The notes beneath the pieces are model-generated. The model saw nothing but the letters and a program-made list of their open reading frames with translations, was not told the origin of the DNA and ran no database searches. The translations under genes were made by a program, and so were the position numbers. 64,000 nt of DNA from Polytrichum commune (lineage: Eukaryota > Streptophyta > Polytrichopsida > Polytrichales > Polytrichaceae). The DNA lies in assembly GCA_950295325.1 (NCBI GenBank), contig OX485805.1:16481501-16545500 (forward strand), read 5' to 3'. How positions within the stretch are numbered: position 1 is the stretch's first letter; each line of letters starts with the position of its first letter. Positions 44,234 to 56,875 of this stretch are shown here, one piece after another.

Positions 44234-47200
44234 ATCAAAATCAGACTTGAACTTGAAAATCAATCCAAAACAAGAAGGAAACAAGGCTCCACCATTATAG
44301 GCAATAGAAGGTCCAATTTCTTTTACCTTCGTCCACTAAACTTGCAAGCGTGAGCTTGAGGTTAGGCTATATGCCGTTGGTCTGAGAATTATCTTAGTTG
44401 GGTGCATTAAATTATTCTAGAATACAACTGTAGGAGATGTAATTTTATCTAATGTTAATTTTAACCCAAGTTTGAAGTGTGTGGAATAGAGGGGGTAGGC
44501 TTTAATGGGTTTAGGAAAAGATAACCCTCATAGGTTAACTAATGCTACATATGTATTTATATATAGATAAGATAGATGTATTGACCAAGCCTTTAAAACG
44601 AAAGCAAACAAATACAACCCCCTAAATTGGAAGTAATCAAAATTGAAAAATGGAAAGTTAACCCCCCTCATAGTCATCACACATGTAAGAGGCGTCATGC
44701 ATACAAGAAGCATAAACCTAGTGAGAAAAATACACCAAATAGTCATTAAGCACCTCACATACCTTTTCCTAAATAAATAAAAATGTGTAATGAGCTAGTG
44801 CCTCCCCCCCCCCCTTTCCCCCCTTCTGTAGGGGTATTTGATATTGTAATGTAACACTCAAATAGAGCCCACATACTCCAAGGTAGGCAATGAATCCTAC
44901 CATGTATCAAGGGGGTTCTTGAGAATGATAGGACCAATGGGCTCAAATTCATGTCAGTTTTAATACTGGCATTTATTTTAATTTAATTTAATTTTGTACA
45001 AATGCAAGAGAGATTGTATGTTTCCTGAGAAATTACACAAGCCAATATTTACTATGAACAAGGAGGGAAGGTATTAAGAAAACTACTGAGATGATTTCTC
45101 TTGGAAGGAACCATGTGTACCTATTAATAGAATAACTCTAAATCCATATACTTTGAGACATGGTTTAGAGGAAAATGCTTGTTCCAATGCATGTCACTTT
45201 GCAATGGTTCTTCTTTTGTTTCTTCTTCTTACACAAGCTGACCCAATGAGACTTTTCATGTTGGTAGAATGATCTCCGAATCAGCCCCTAAGAAAGAGGA
45301 CACACCGGACTTTCATCGATGCACGAGCGGGTTTGAACACATACCAACGAGACCGTCACCCTTGGAGTCTTGATTTTATTCCTCTCAATCCAAAAGAAAC
45401 ATTTGAGCAATTCAAACAAGTGACGGTGTGGACTTTTTGCATCATGTTACCATCATCTATTCCTTACCAATCATGTCAAATTTTTCATTCAATTTCTATC
45501 ATTGATGCACATGGTCCATTTGCGCATGCATATTGTTCCTTGTAATGGGTTCCGAGTAAGTGATGTCATCCATGATCTCATTTATGACCTCATTCCCAAA
45601 TCCCCAAGACTCACTCCCATCATCCTTCACCTACATTACGTCCAATGCCTAGCACTCCCACAAGATCACTTGACCGGAAGATGGTTCTTGAGCATCCTCG
45701 TGTTCACATTTTGTAAGGCGTGGTCATTGATTGAGTAGATGTATACCAATGTTGGCCGCTTACACATGTTGTGGCCAATTATCATGTGGTTATGGAGTAT
45801 AGGTATCCGTATGTTTTAATAATTGATTGTTATTGATGTTTTCACATAAAAATTCAAAAGAAAATGTTGTAATTGATCAATTTTTGTTGTTGTAGATATG
45901 GAAATTTTCAATGATAGCTACCTCTAATCTTAATATTCAAAATGATCACTGATATGATATCAATAGTCATGCATACTTTAAAGATTTCATTGAAAAAAGT
46001 TTGTTTTAATCCAATGACTCATTCAATTGAATACAACAACAAGAAAAGTGGGACCCCTTTTACTTTCAGCTAATGGTTCATTAACCCTAACTTCCCAAGC
46101 CTATGAAAGGGTTGTTTAGAGTCCATTTCATTCAATGTTGGTCGTGGAATTGTCATGGACAAATTTTGAGGTTAAAGTGGATTCTTATGGAAGACTTTGA
46201 AACATGGTGGATGAGTTATTTTGAGAGGAAAAAGGGCATTAATAACCCTTTGGATTTTTAGATTATATCACCTGAAGGAAGGGATGCACAAGAAATTGCC
46301 ATATTTTATCACCCAAAAAACACTTAGAAACCAAATTCACTTGAGCAACCAAATTCACCTAGGAAATGAGTGGTATGCTTGTGTGATCCACTAGATGGGA
46401 ACAACTCACTAGTTGAGTACCTCCATAGTTTCTCGTGCTAGCCTATGCAAACCACAATAGGCTGCTACTTTGTACTTGTGGAATGAAAATTGACCCATAT
46501 TTTCCACTACATATATGCAAAGAATCCCTTAAATATCAAAGAGTGCCCAAAATTTAAAGTGACCGGTTGATGTGAGCACAAAGGTGTTTTCACTTGAACA
46601 CCAAAAAATAGTTCTATTTTACCAAAATAGACATCATTGAATTTCATGCAAAGTTTGCATTGGAGTCAACATTTCACATGAGCTCTCAACAAAACAAAAA
46701 CATGATCACTTCCCACTTTGACCCTTTTTTACACACTCTACACATCTCTAAATTGCACTGGTCATGTGTCTATGGTAAATATCCATGTTGACTTGATGCT
46801 TAGAGTTATTATGATTGTGGATCTCAGGGGGGGGGGGGGGCACTCCCTTGTATATTTTGCATACACCTGCGATAATGACCTATTAAAATGGGGGCTATTT
46901 ACCTATGAGAAAGGATTATAAGGGATGCTAATTTTTGAAATAATGGTAAATTGTTGTGATTATTTGCACCCTATTGGTAATTATAAATTCTTGGATGGTT
47001 GATTTTATGGTACCCTATATTACTTATATGCATGTCCAGGCTTCCGGTGGTGATTGCTTGATTGTTTTTTATTGTTTGGAAGCCGAATCCTCCGACTGTT
47101 CCAGGGCCTCGGAGAAGCAGAGTGTCACTCTTGCACCAAGTTGAGGTCTGCCAACTAGGGTTGACGGAGGCGGGGGCGAGAGAGGGCAGGAGCAGAGTCC

Positions 47201-47584
47201 GGGGAGTTTTGTAGAGGAAACGGCTAATTGCCGAGCTTTCTGGAGGTAGCTCAGATTTTTCAATTTTTACCCGAGAGTGGGCCTAGAGAGTGCAAAATTT
47301 ATCGGTTGATAGCCCCCATTTCCTAATGTATTTAGGCAATTAGCCGGCATTTTTTTTTCATTTATGCAATTTCTGAAAGGTCTAAAGTGGGGCCGGTTTT
47401 ATATTTTGGTGGCAAAGTATTTAATTTTTGAAACTATCGCTTTTTCTCCATGCTATTTTATGTGTACCACTTAGGTTATTTAATCATGTTTTGTCAAATG
47501 CTATATTACATATAATCATGTTTCACAATCCCAAAGCACCCTATACTACATCTAATAATTTTACAAATTTTACGCCAAATTTTT
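44234..47584. other. intergenic, no gene seen
   Basis: AT-rich, with C and G homopolymers (C11 at about 44804-44814, G14 at 46827-46840). ORFs at 45333-45738 have no recognisable motif. Confidence 0.4.
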
Positions 47585-47655
47585 ATACAAGACCCTGTAT
47601 TTTATCGCACGTAGTTCCTACGTTTTTTGCCAGTGCCCCCCCCCCCCCCCCGAGT
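47585..47655 (+). repeat. C-tract repeat family B, copy 3
   Basis: ACCCTGTATTTTATCGCACG, a TTTTTTGCCAGTG block, then 16 C (47636-47651). Related to 33604-33655 and 35745-35812. A G-run at 47825-47835 lies nearby. Confidence 0.55.
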
Positions 47656-48590
47656 TGTGGATGAACGAGTTAGGTAGGTTTATGCAACAAAGAAATCATC
47701 CATCAACCAAAAATGGTTGCATGGGAAATTAGGGGTTGAAAGTTTAGCACTTTTAACCGCAAGAAGAAGCATTACTTGCCGGTGAACCGATGTTTGGATA
47801 GTAAATTGTAGCAAGTTCTTTTTTGGGGGGGGGGGCGAGGGGGAGGGGGGACTAATTTTTTACCAAAGGACTTCTACTTTGCACTAAAGCCATGTGATCA
47901 GGATATACTTTACTTATAGGATAGTATTTGTGAGAACATCACATTCACATGTGATGGTTTTCTTTTCAAGGCCGACTCAGTTTCTAGTCTTGTGTAGTGC
48001 ACTTCAACTTTGGAAAAAAATTGCATTTTGATACTAATTTTGAATGAGCACCTATGGTACACGTTCATAGAGTAAAGAATATTTCTTTTTATAGCATGAA
48101 TGATATGGTTTGATTGCTATCAAGAGTGTTTGAAGTAACAACGAAGAACCTAACATTCATGATATAAAAAGATTTCTTCCCTCATTTATCACTTGCACAT
48201 GCTACTAGCATTTCGTAACTACATCCACATGTAGTTGGCAAAAACTACTTCCAAAGACCAATTCAAGCCTGACCTTCCTTCTATTCAAGAAAATGATATT
48301 TGTGACATTTTTGGATGCTATGTGACGTTTTCACGAATACCATGTTTTATGTCAAAGCGTGGACACCCTTTCCGTCCTTTTATTTTAAAATATTGCTTCA
48401 TCTTTTTTCACTTTAGAGAATATATACTTATGGTAATGATTGAGACTCTAGTAGGCTACCATGATTTCAAATCAATATTTATTTGAAGAGCTTGGGGAGA
48501 TGAAATTTTTAAAAGGGAATTATATGCTATTGGATGTTGTTGGCATGTGTTGGATGCGAAGTTGTTTCAGTTGCACCGCTCACTCCATTC

Positions 48591-48834
48591 ACTAGATGAA
48601 AACGTGTCCACTACAATCATCCGTTGCGACTTGGCCATTGAGACTCATGGCAAGAAAATGCATAAAAGAATCATTGTGGTTGTCGACCAGAAGTTTTTGG
48701 CTGCAATTTTTGAAGAATGGGTAACCAAGACCCTCTGGTTGACAACCAAAATGATTTAGTTGTGCATTTTCTTGCCATGAGTCACAATGGCCAAGTCGCA
48801 ACGGATGGTTGAAACGGGCAAGTCTTTCTTCTAG
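48591..48834. repeat. long hairpin, 100-nt arms
   Basis: Arm 48591-48690 pairs with 48735-48834 across a 44-nt loop. The inner 75 nt agree at roughly 90% (for example CCGTTGCGACTTGGCCATTG and CTCATGGCAAGAAAATGCA against their complements). Arms end in CTAGA / CTAG-like sequence. No target duplication was recognised. It could be a fold-back MITE or a small-RNA precursor. Confidence 0.8.
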
Positions 48835-49314
48835 CGATTTTGGTTCAATGCAATACTTCGATGCCACTTTGACCTCTTATAACTTTCATTTTTGAACTCC
48901 AACTTTGAAACTTGCCATGACAGTCTAATATAATTTGAGGTTGCTAACCGTATGAAAGAGTTTCCTAATCCACTCCAATCCAATGGCCAAGTTGTTTGGG
49001 AAGTTGGAAGTGCCTACAACAAGGTAGGCTCGGTCACATACCTTATACCTCACCTCATCCCTAATGTGTGGTTGTTAAGGTTGAGATTTTAAAGCTAGAA
49101 TTGACCTAGCCACCATCACATAGAATCCCACATTCCGTTATAATTTAATTCTAGAGTTGATTGTTTTGAAGTAGCTTGTAAGCATTTTTGATGGTCCCAA
49201 AAGGCAGATCATGGTTTTGATTGTGGACCCCCCAAAGCCTTAGGTGAACTTCAAACTAAGGTAAGCGTGCCCAATTTGGTTATTCATCTTAAAACGATTA
49301 TTTGAGTAGTGCAC

Positions 49315-49435
49315 AACACTATTCAAATCCATAATAATGTTATGTGAGACTGAAAATATTCCATGAAATATGTGGGGAACATTCTATGGAATATTGTTAG
49401 TCCCACAAAACATTGTTATGAATCTGAATAATGTT
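49315..49435. repeat. compact hairpin, 54-nt arms
   Basis: 49315-49368 and the reverse complement of 49381-49435 share about 80% identity, including ATATTCCAT and CATAA(T/C)AATGTT-TGTG. The loop is about 12 nt. Confidence 0.7.
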
Positions 49436-49484
49436 ATGTGTACAATAAGGTATGGATTTAATAACGGGTATCATAAACACACGG

Positions 49485-49560
49485 GCTTAAAAGAGATTGG
49501 ACTATGTGTTCAAAATTTGTTAACTATCATAGGTTCAACAACCAACAAATATTTTATTTG
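49485..49560 (-). repeat. dispersed repeat family A, partial copy
   Basis: TTAAAAGAGATTGGACTATG is the reverse complement of the family A core; it ends at a 14-G run (49562-49575). Confidence 0.55.
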
Positions 49561-49575
49561 AGGGGGGGGGGGGGG

Positions 49576-52100
49576 ATGGGGGCACATGAGTTCATTATGG
49601 CTTTGATATTTTTTTACTTTCAAAATTCATAGCAGACATAAAGGTGTTTTATTTTTATTTTTTATTTTTTTAAAAAACTTTTGGTTGTTGCTAAATTCTC
49701 TTATGCATTCTTGGAGTGCTGAAAATCCTAACTTTGAAATCCAAATTCACAATCATGCCAAGCAACAAAAACTAACCATTTGATACTCTACTTTAGAACT
49801 CGAGGGCTTGGGACTATCAAAATTAATATTTCTTGTTGGTGTAAGAAAGCCAAAGACAATGTTACTTCACTTAAGAGTAGATTTTGAAGGCCTAAGGGAC
49901 CAAAGAAGTTTGAATGGATAAAGAACCGACATGAGATCGTACATGGCATGCAATGGATAATGTTTCATGATCTATCGCATCAAGCCCATCTCAAAAAGTT
50001 GGATCTAACACAAAATTAGGAGAACGTGATACTTCACAACCCTTGATTCATTATAAATAATTGTGTAGAAGGGTCCATATGAATAGGATGATATTTAAAT
50101 AACATTTGGTTGAGAGCCGCCCAGTTGTGTATGTCTTTACACTACACGTGAACGCTACTAGTGACCACATACAATGCACTTTCAATTTTCCATAGTACAA
50201 CCTTCAAGTGAGTTTCAAGGGCCCTCACAATTTCAAAGGCCCTTCAAATGCACACTCATATGTTGTGTCAACATAAAACCACTGCCCATTGGTAGTCTAC
50301 ACTAATATGTACAATTAGGTTGCCTTCGTGAATAGGTTGCCTCTTTATCCATGCAAACTACCTTGAATCAAAACCATACAACAAAATTTCACACCTTTAT
50401 ATACGCATCCATATAAAAAACATAGTAAGAAATAGCACGTTTCTTATATTTTTCTACCGTGGTTATAAACATATATAAAACAGTGTGGAATGTCAATACA
50501 TTAGGTTGGGACCAATGAACGAGAAGAACCTTGTGCTAGTTACAAATGAACCAATTAAATTTGAAAAAAAAATTGGTTAAAATTCAAAATTTCAAGAAAA
50601 TTACCAATCATTTTAGAGGAATCTATAAAATGTACCTCAAATATATGAAGAAAAACCGAAAGATCACAACATGTAACTGGTTGGACTTGGAAACCCTAGG
50701 ATTGTAATAGGCCCAAAATGAGCCTTACTATATAAAGAGGGTCTGCAGTACAGTAGTGAGCTTATCTGGAATCTGGGACGTGTCAGTTTATGATTGGTCC
50801 AAGTGGCAGGACTGACACCTGATTCCTACGTAGACTATTCTGGTGCCAGCGTGGCAAAACATTGCCACATGCATTGGTCCTGTGAATCACTCTTGGTCAT
50901 CAAAAATGATTTTCTCATCAGCAAGGGCACCTGAATTCAACCATCGTGCTTGAGGGCCAAGGACTCGTATTGTCTACGTAAACTCATCCATTAGGAAGGT
51001 GAAAACAAAAGCAAGTTCTTCTATAATATAAACTGATTCTTTTAAGACGATTTGGTTGTAAGGATGGTATTAGAGATCCCAACTTATCCCAACTTAGTTT
51101 AGTGTGGTCCAATTGGAATGAATCAGACTTCAACGATACATTTTTCTTATTTTTACTAGAGCCCCTCCATCCATAGTGGATGGGTTTACATAGACACCAC
51201 GGACCTTAATTTGTGTTGGAGGATGCTCATGGAGAGAGGGGTTTGTTGCATACGAGTGTAACTTGCCTCTCATTCATTCAATACATACGTTTGGAAACAA
51301 TAGATAACCTGAATATTTCCTTTCAAGTTGGTTTGACATTGGAGTCACAATGAATTCTCCGATTCGTGTGGGTGGAAAGTTGATATGGAAACAATTAATG
51401 TCTAATCAACTTTAATTGTTTAGTCATGGTTGAAATGATGTGGGCCGTAGACCCCAAGCCTTCCCCTAAGTATTCTTGGAGATGTTTGATCAAAACTTCA
51501 CATCTTGTAAGTATGAGTTCAAAGGCAAAGGTAGCATATATTTGGCCCACACAAATTTAAGGTCAAAGATTTGACGTGGGTTGAACATTAACGTGGATTC
51601 TAGATAACAAGCATGGACAATTTAGTGTAGCCCTTGATTTAGTATAGCAAAATGCATTTGAGATGATTTGATCACAAACCAATGTAGTTTGATTCAATTG
51701 CCAAGACATACAATTGTTACACATTGGACTAGCAAGACCGAATTGTCATGTATTTGGCTCTATGGGCCTTATGTGCCCACTCTTCTTATGGACACCAATG
51801 TTTGGGCGATATTATATGACAAGGTTTGGAGTTAAGTACAAACTCTTGAAAAAAACATATTACAATCTAGACACCATGTTAGTTATATTTGTTTGTATTC
51901 ATTAAAATATTGAGAGGGTCTATAACCTCACTTACGAAAAAAAGAATAAATATTCTCACTTTGTGCTCTTGTAACTTTTATGTCTCGACTCCGATTCCAA
52001 AAGTTGAAACGGCATTTTCTTGTCAAATTATATGATTCCCAAATCAATCCAAGGGATAGGAATGCCCACAATAGGGCAATAAATCTGAAGATATAAGTAG
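49576..52100. other. intergenic, TATA-like site only
   Basis: No coding region. ACTATATAAAGAGGG at about 50729-50743, with a following hairpin GTGTCAGT...ACTGACAC (50787-50819), looks like a promoter or solo-LTR fragment, but I found no matching LTR or terminal repeats. Confidence 0.35.
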
Positions 52101-52174
52101 ATTTGAATGATTCGAACGGTAGAGTGCCCATTTTGCATGTGGGAGGTAATGGGATCAATTCCCGTCTTCCCCAT
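52101..52174 (+). tRNA. tRNA-Ala(UGC)-like pseudogene or SINE head
   Basis: Contains GGTAGAGTGCCCATTTTGCA, an anticodon arm CCCAT-TTTGCAT-GTGGG with TGC in the anticodon position, and a T arm ATGGG-ATCAATT-CCCGT followed by CTTCCCCA. Compared with plant nuclear tRNA-Ala, the box A and box B regions are recognisable but diverged, and the 5' acceptor strand does not pair with CTTCCCC. It is therefore a decayed tRNA or a tRNA-derived SINE head, not an active tRNA. Confidence 0.5.
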
Positions 52175-52949
52175 GGATATCACATTTTACTAAAACCTTT
52201 CCTCTTTTTCAGAATAGTTTGAAGAAAGGATGTGGAAACCATTTTCTCTAACAAACAGCCTTTAGAGATTTTTAGATTTTTGAATGTTCTCTGTTGCTAA
52301 CCACGGGTAGATCACTTAGTGCATTTTAAAAACGACGTGTGGCATAATATAGAGAGGATTAAAATCATTTGAAATAAAAATTATAAAGGAATTCCAAATA
52401 ATGAAAGGGCCATTAAATTTAGACAATCCCATTATAAGTAAGTTAGATGGACATAAAATGTGGGCCATTATTTTTTTGTAAAATTAATATAGGGGCTAAA
52501 GATAAGAATCCTAGAAGGTATGTTTAGTATGGTATGTAAATGGGTTTAGGACTCACGGGGATGGATGATAATTGGGATTTCCGTCTGTCCAAAATTACTC
52601 AAAAGGAATATAGAGTACAAAAAATTATAGTGACTTGGACAATATAAGTAATGGAAGGGTGCAAACAAACGGGCCATTTTTTAAATTTAAGTAATTATAG
52701 GGAGGCTTAATTCAACCCTTGAAGGTAAATAGCCCCAAAACAAAAAACCCCCAGCCGCACGTGGTGCACAAAAATGCCTTAGAGTGATCTACCCGTGTTG
52801 CTAACATTGTCACCATGAGTTGAGAAAGTTATCCATTTTTTGGGAGAAGGTCAAACGGATTCATTTGTAGTGATCCAAAAACCTAAGATAAATCTTCCAA
52901 TAAACCAGATGAAATTAGTAAGGTGTGTGGGTGTTATTAGGTTCGTTTT
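52175..52949. other. intergenic, no gene seen
   Basis: AT-rich; no ORF or repeat recognised apart from a possible weak family B relic near 52740-52770 (CCGCACGTGGTGCACAAAAA). Confidence 0.35.
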
Positions 52950-53250
52950 TCATGTTCTCTAACTTCTACCGATGAGATCTACACAACAAAACTTGTGCTG
53001 CTTTAGCAAATCTACGATGAAACATATGCAAAAATCGGATTGAAATGGACCTCTCCTGATTTAATTATGATTATCAGAAGTGTATGTTTGTTGATTTCTT
53101 AATTGGATATATAGACCCTCCCAATCATGTTCAATATTGAGTGCAGAGTAGTTGTAAATATTTGAAGATGTAGTCCAATCTCTTTTAAACATGTGTCTTT
53201 GTGATGTTTGCTCTTTGATCTTCACCGAACCCTATACCATTCAAATGTAG
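52950..53250 (+). repeat. dispersed repeat family A, copy
   Basis: About 280 bp that match the reverse complement of 63360-63655 (ACACAACAAAACTTGTG, TTTAGCAAATCTAC, TTTGAAGA(T/C)GTAGTC(C/T)AATCT). Same orientation as 62885-63195. Confidence 0.7.
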
Positions 53251-55317
53251 AGGTCCGATTAACAAAACGAGCCACTTAAGACGCACCTACTTAATCTTTC
53301 ATCAAGCATGAAGAAAACCTCTCTAGAAAGTACTCTAGAGAGTACTTATAAAATATTAGTGCTAAATATATTACCATTGTACCCTATATTCTGAATTGCT
53401 GTGACTCTGTGAGGAAGCTCTGAAGTGTTGGAGCTCTAATTTGGCCTGGGCTTTTATCCTCTACACTTGAGGCATTGGTGGGCTTCACTCAAAGTTTATC
53501 CACCGGAACTGTTTCTTTTGTTTCTTTCTTCATTAGGTTTCAACATATTTTTCTTCATTTTTGCACTTCAGATTGTTCTTTTGCCTTGTCAGCAATCAGC
53601 TCTCAAAAATCAGGTTTTCTTCATTGGTCATTTGTATATCAGTAACGTAAATAGCTAGGCGGTCCAAAATTGTACCATTAAAGATAGATCTGAGATCCGG
53701 TAAACTAATCAACAAGCACTCGTACATTATATTTGCAATAGAGTGGAAGTGTGAGCTAAAAATGAGTGTAGAGTAGTCCTTCAGAAATAAATTAATTGTA
53801 GTTCATATGGGAGTCGTCATCTTTTAAGTAGGAACTTGTTGCACGATATTGGATGAGTACAATGCATGTACATTTTGCAATCACTTCGAGAAAGGTGCCT
53901 GTTTTATGAATCGGCTGCAGTAAATGTAAGTAATCGGTAAAGTTAATCACTCTTTCAATCTCATGCGCAGGCACACAAAAAAATCTCACCTTACGATTGT
54001 GGGTCACATCCGCAAGTGTAGTCCTACAATTGAGTGAGTTTTACATCAGTAATGAGTGAGACATCAAGTGTGTGAGGTTTGATTTTTTGTTTTGTTTTGT
54101 TTTTGTTTGGTGTGGGTGTGGGTGTGGGTGTGTACAGAACCAGGTGCCTTCAAAAGCAGATGAATGGGATAGGTAGCTGTCAACATCTTCCTTACAAAAT
54201 TCGTTATAACAGAAGCAATTGAGCACATACTTATTACTTAATTCACTACATCAACTTAATGCAGAAGCAGAAGCCTTCCATTGCATGCAACGCCATTATG
54301 GTGTCCATGCCGTTTGAGGACTCGTTTACCTCAGACTCTCTATTCACACCAGTGTCCAGGAGTTATTTGGACATAATTGGTCAAAATCCTAGTGTTTTCA
54401 AGTCCGATCAGTTACCTGTTGTGATCTTTCGGGTTTCCTTTAGTAATTTGAGGTATATTCCATGGATTCCTCTAAATGATCAGTTATTTTCATGAAGTCT
54501 TGACCTTCAACCGGTTATTTCTCAAACTCGACCGGTTCAATTGTAACTAGCGGTTGGTTCTCCCCATTCATTGATTCACATGTGCGAAGTGCCAGGCAAA
54601 TTCAAAGTATGTGCAAATTGTGTAGAAATCTCCAACTCCGTTAATCAATCAAGCTTCCTGGAGTTGACTCCTAAATTGCGGGTTCCTAGTAAGAGATCAT
54701 TTGTGCAACTGATGTTCTTCAAGTGGATAATGGTTTAAGCATTTCTAAGATGTTTCACAAAATAGCATTTCCAAGGACGGCTTCAGATTCACACAAAAAG
54801 AATTTGTAAGGCATCATTAACAGATCACACCCGTTTGGGTAAAATGACAATTACTCCCCAACGTAGTGAATCTACCTGTAAGAACTTTGTGAATTCATAA
54901 TATTTACATTTAATTCTTGAAATCCCTTAAAATTAGAAACCTGATAGACAATTTCAATTGATAGCTATGTCTAGGTCAGAAAAGCAAGTGCTAGAAGTGA
55001 GCAAAAATTCTGTATCAATCAGTCATTTGAAATTGAGAGCCCATTACAGGATGTTTACGCCATTCAGGGTCAAGCTGATGGTCACCACAATGATGGAAAC
55101 GTTCAAATACACATGCGATTTGAATCCGAGCTCGAGGGACTTTTAAGTGGCAACAGATCAATTGAAATGCACATGAAAGTCATAAATTGAGCTAGGTAAT
55201 AACAAGCTAGTTTTGCACCTGTCATCACACCTCGTCACTTGCCACCGCATCCTTCATTCGATGGGCAATGACGGGCCGATTCCGCCGTTCCCAACCAATT
55301 GCCACCACAGTTTGTGA
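53251..55317. other. intergenic, simple repeat at 54109
   Basis: No supported gene. A TTTTG-rich run (about 54082-54108) leads into four GGTGTG units at 54109-54132. An ORF at 54259-54495 has no recognisable domain. Confidence 0.4.
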
Positions 55318-55480
55318 CGAGCTCGCTGAACTCGCTGTTCCCGGTTGCCTAATGAGCTTGCCGAACTCCGCCGTTCCCAGTTTTCCAATGAGCTTGCTCA
55401 ACTCCGCCGTTCTCAGTTTCCAATGAGCTTGCCGATTCCACCGTTCCCAGTTTCCAGTAGTCACTGCTGCTAGTGAGCTT
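55318..55480. repeat. minisatellite, about 45-bp unit
   Basis: Three to four units of GAGCTTGCCGAACTCCGCCG followed by TTCCCAGTTT(T)CCAAT, with substitutions. An antisense ORF across it is a by-product of the repeat. Confidence 0.7.
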
Positions 55481-56051
55481 GCCGTTCCTCCGATCTTGTG
55501 CGAAAGCAATGGCCTCGCAAGCGGTTGACATCCCGACTCAACACGATTTGGAAGCATCCTAGTTTAATTACGCTGGCAGAGGGCGTCATGATCAGCCCAT
55601 GATCAGTAGCTAAGGCAATTGCTGTAAGCGCCTGTAAGATCCGTTTCGGTTGCGTTAATGTCGATCACAAGTCTATCATCATATGCGAATATTTTCTCAA
55701 TACCTTAACTACTTTCAGCTTACGTCTCTACTAGCTTTCAAGCACCTTGTTAGGCTTTCTGATACAAGTTAGAAATCCAATGCCTTCCAATAACCATTAT
55801 TGCATATTCTAACCTCATATTGTTGTCCTGACAGAAAAAACTCGGAACTTGCTACTCAGAATAGATTTCTTGATGTCCAACTGCAATCTGCTTCCATGCT
55901 GATCATTTGCAGCTCTTCAATGTAACAGCGGTATTCATATGTAGCCAATGACTCTGCATCATTTCATGTGAAGTGGTTTGTTGCGAATATTACGTATGTA
56001 TGCTCGACAATCGATGTACGAGGTAGACTCTTTCTGGAGACACAGACAGAT

Positions 56052-56875
56052 ATGGCAGAAACTACGGAGTCCTATTGTATTCGTTTGAAGCTGAATGATG
56101 GAGGCCAAGTTTACGTGGAATCTATCTGGCGAAGTGTAAGCTTCGCCATCACCGTACTTGATGGAGCTCGAGCATGGAGTCATAGTGGTATGCCTCTCTC
56201 TCATGTGATCGGCCTAATTCACTTCGAGTCCTGGCGCATCATAATTCTCATCTTATAGATTTTGAAGTTAAAACGGCCTTGATGAGTCCGTTTCCAATGG
56301 AGGGGCTAGCTGGTTAGGAAGAGTGCATGTAACTTGAGGCTTGAAACCCTTTCGGGAATGTACTAATCAATGTGGAGCTGCTGATTTCCTGTCGACATCA
56401 GTAACAGAGATGCAGGCGAAGGATATTGCCAGAACTTGGGGGATAAGTGTTTCGAATTTCATGAGGATTGCACGCTCGCATCTTAGTGTGCAGCATCCGA
56501 CTGCCACTTACTTCTTGATTCTCGCAGACACCTGCGCTAACACTATTCAGGTGAAATAAATTACCATCCATTGAAATTCAATCTTCGATATGATATTCCA
56601 TCATTTGGGCAAACGTCTGATGCTCATGAGTTTTGTCTCTCTCGATGAATCTGGCTTTGAAACCTATCAGAAATGATATTTAGAAATAATATGCATGATT
56701 CAGCTTCAGTTTGCTCACATGCTCCTAGATGTGAGTGCAGCTGTCATGTACTATGCACGATGTATGGGATGGCGATTTACTGAAGCTGGAGGTGCGGTTG
56801 AAGAAGATGCAAAATTTGGGCGCTGTTGTATGTGGTATGCTCGATCTTCTGATAGATACAACAAGCAACCTCAAG
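56052..56875 (+). CDS. exons 1-3, XRCC4-like head domain
   Basis: Exon 1 starts at ATG 56052, chosen over 55968 because the family starts right before the first strand: MAETTESYCIRLKLNDGG, then IWRSVSFAITVLDGARAW, where the spaced Trp, Phe, Asp-Gly and Trp fit plant XRCC4. Exon 2 carries EMQAKDIARTWGISVSNF, MRIARSHLSVQHP and FLILADT, matching the helix-turn-helix insert of the XRCC4 head. Exon 3 reads LSCTMHDVWDGDLLKLEVRL and GAVVCGMLDLLIDTTSNLK, the last strands and the start of the coiled coil. Introns are 214 and 190 bp. SAS6 and XLF share this fold, but the residue pattern is nearest XRCC4 by memory. Confidence 0.65.

Noticed and set aside
45333-45738. Two overlapping ORFs of 70-78 codons
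   Set aside because: No motif, overlapping frames, AT-rich context.
50729-50900. TATA box plus hairpin considered as a solo LTR
   Set aside because: No TG/CA-bounded segment with flanking duplication could be defined.
54259-54495. 78-codon plus-strand ORF before the XRCC4-like gene
   Set aside because: No recognised domain and no phase-compatible junction to exon 1 was evident.
55225-55557. 110-codon minus-strand ORF with repeated KLIGKLGTAE-like units
   Set aside because: It is the translation of the 45-bp minisatellite and lacks homology.
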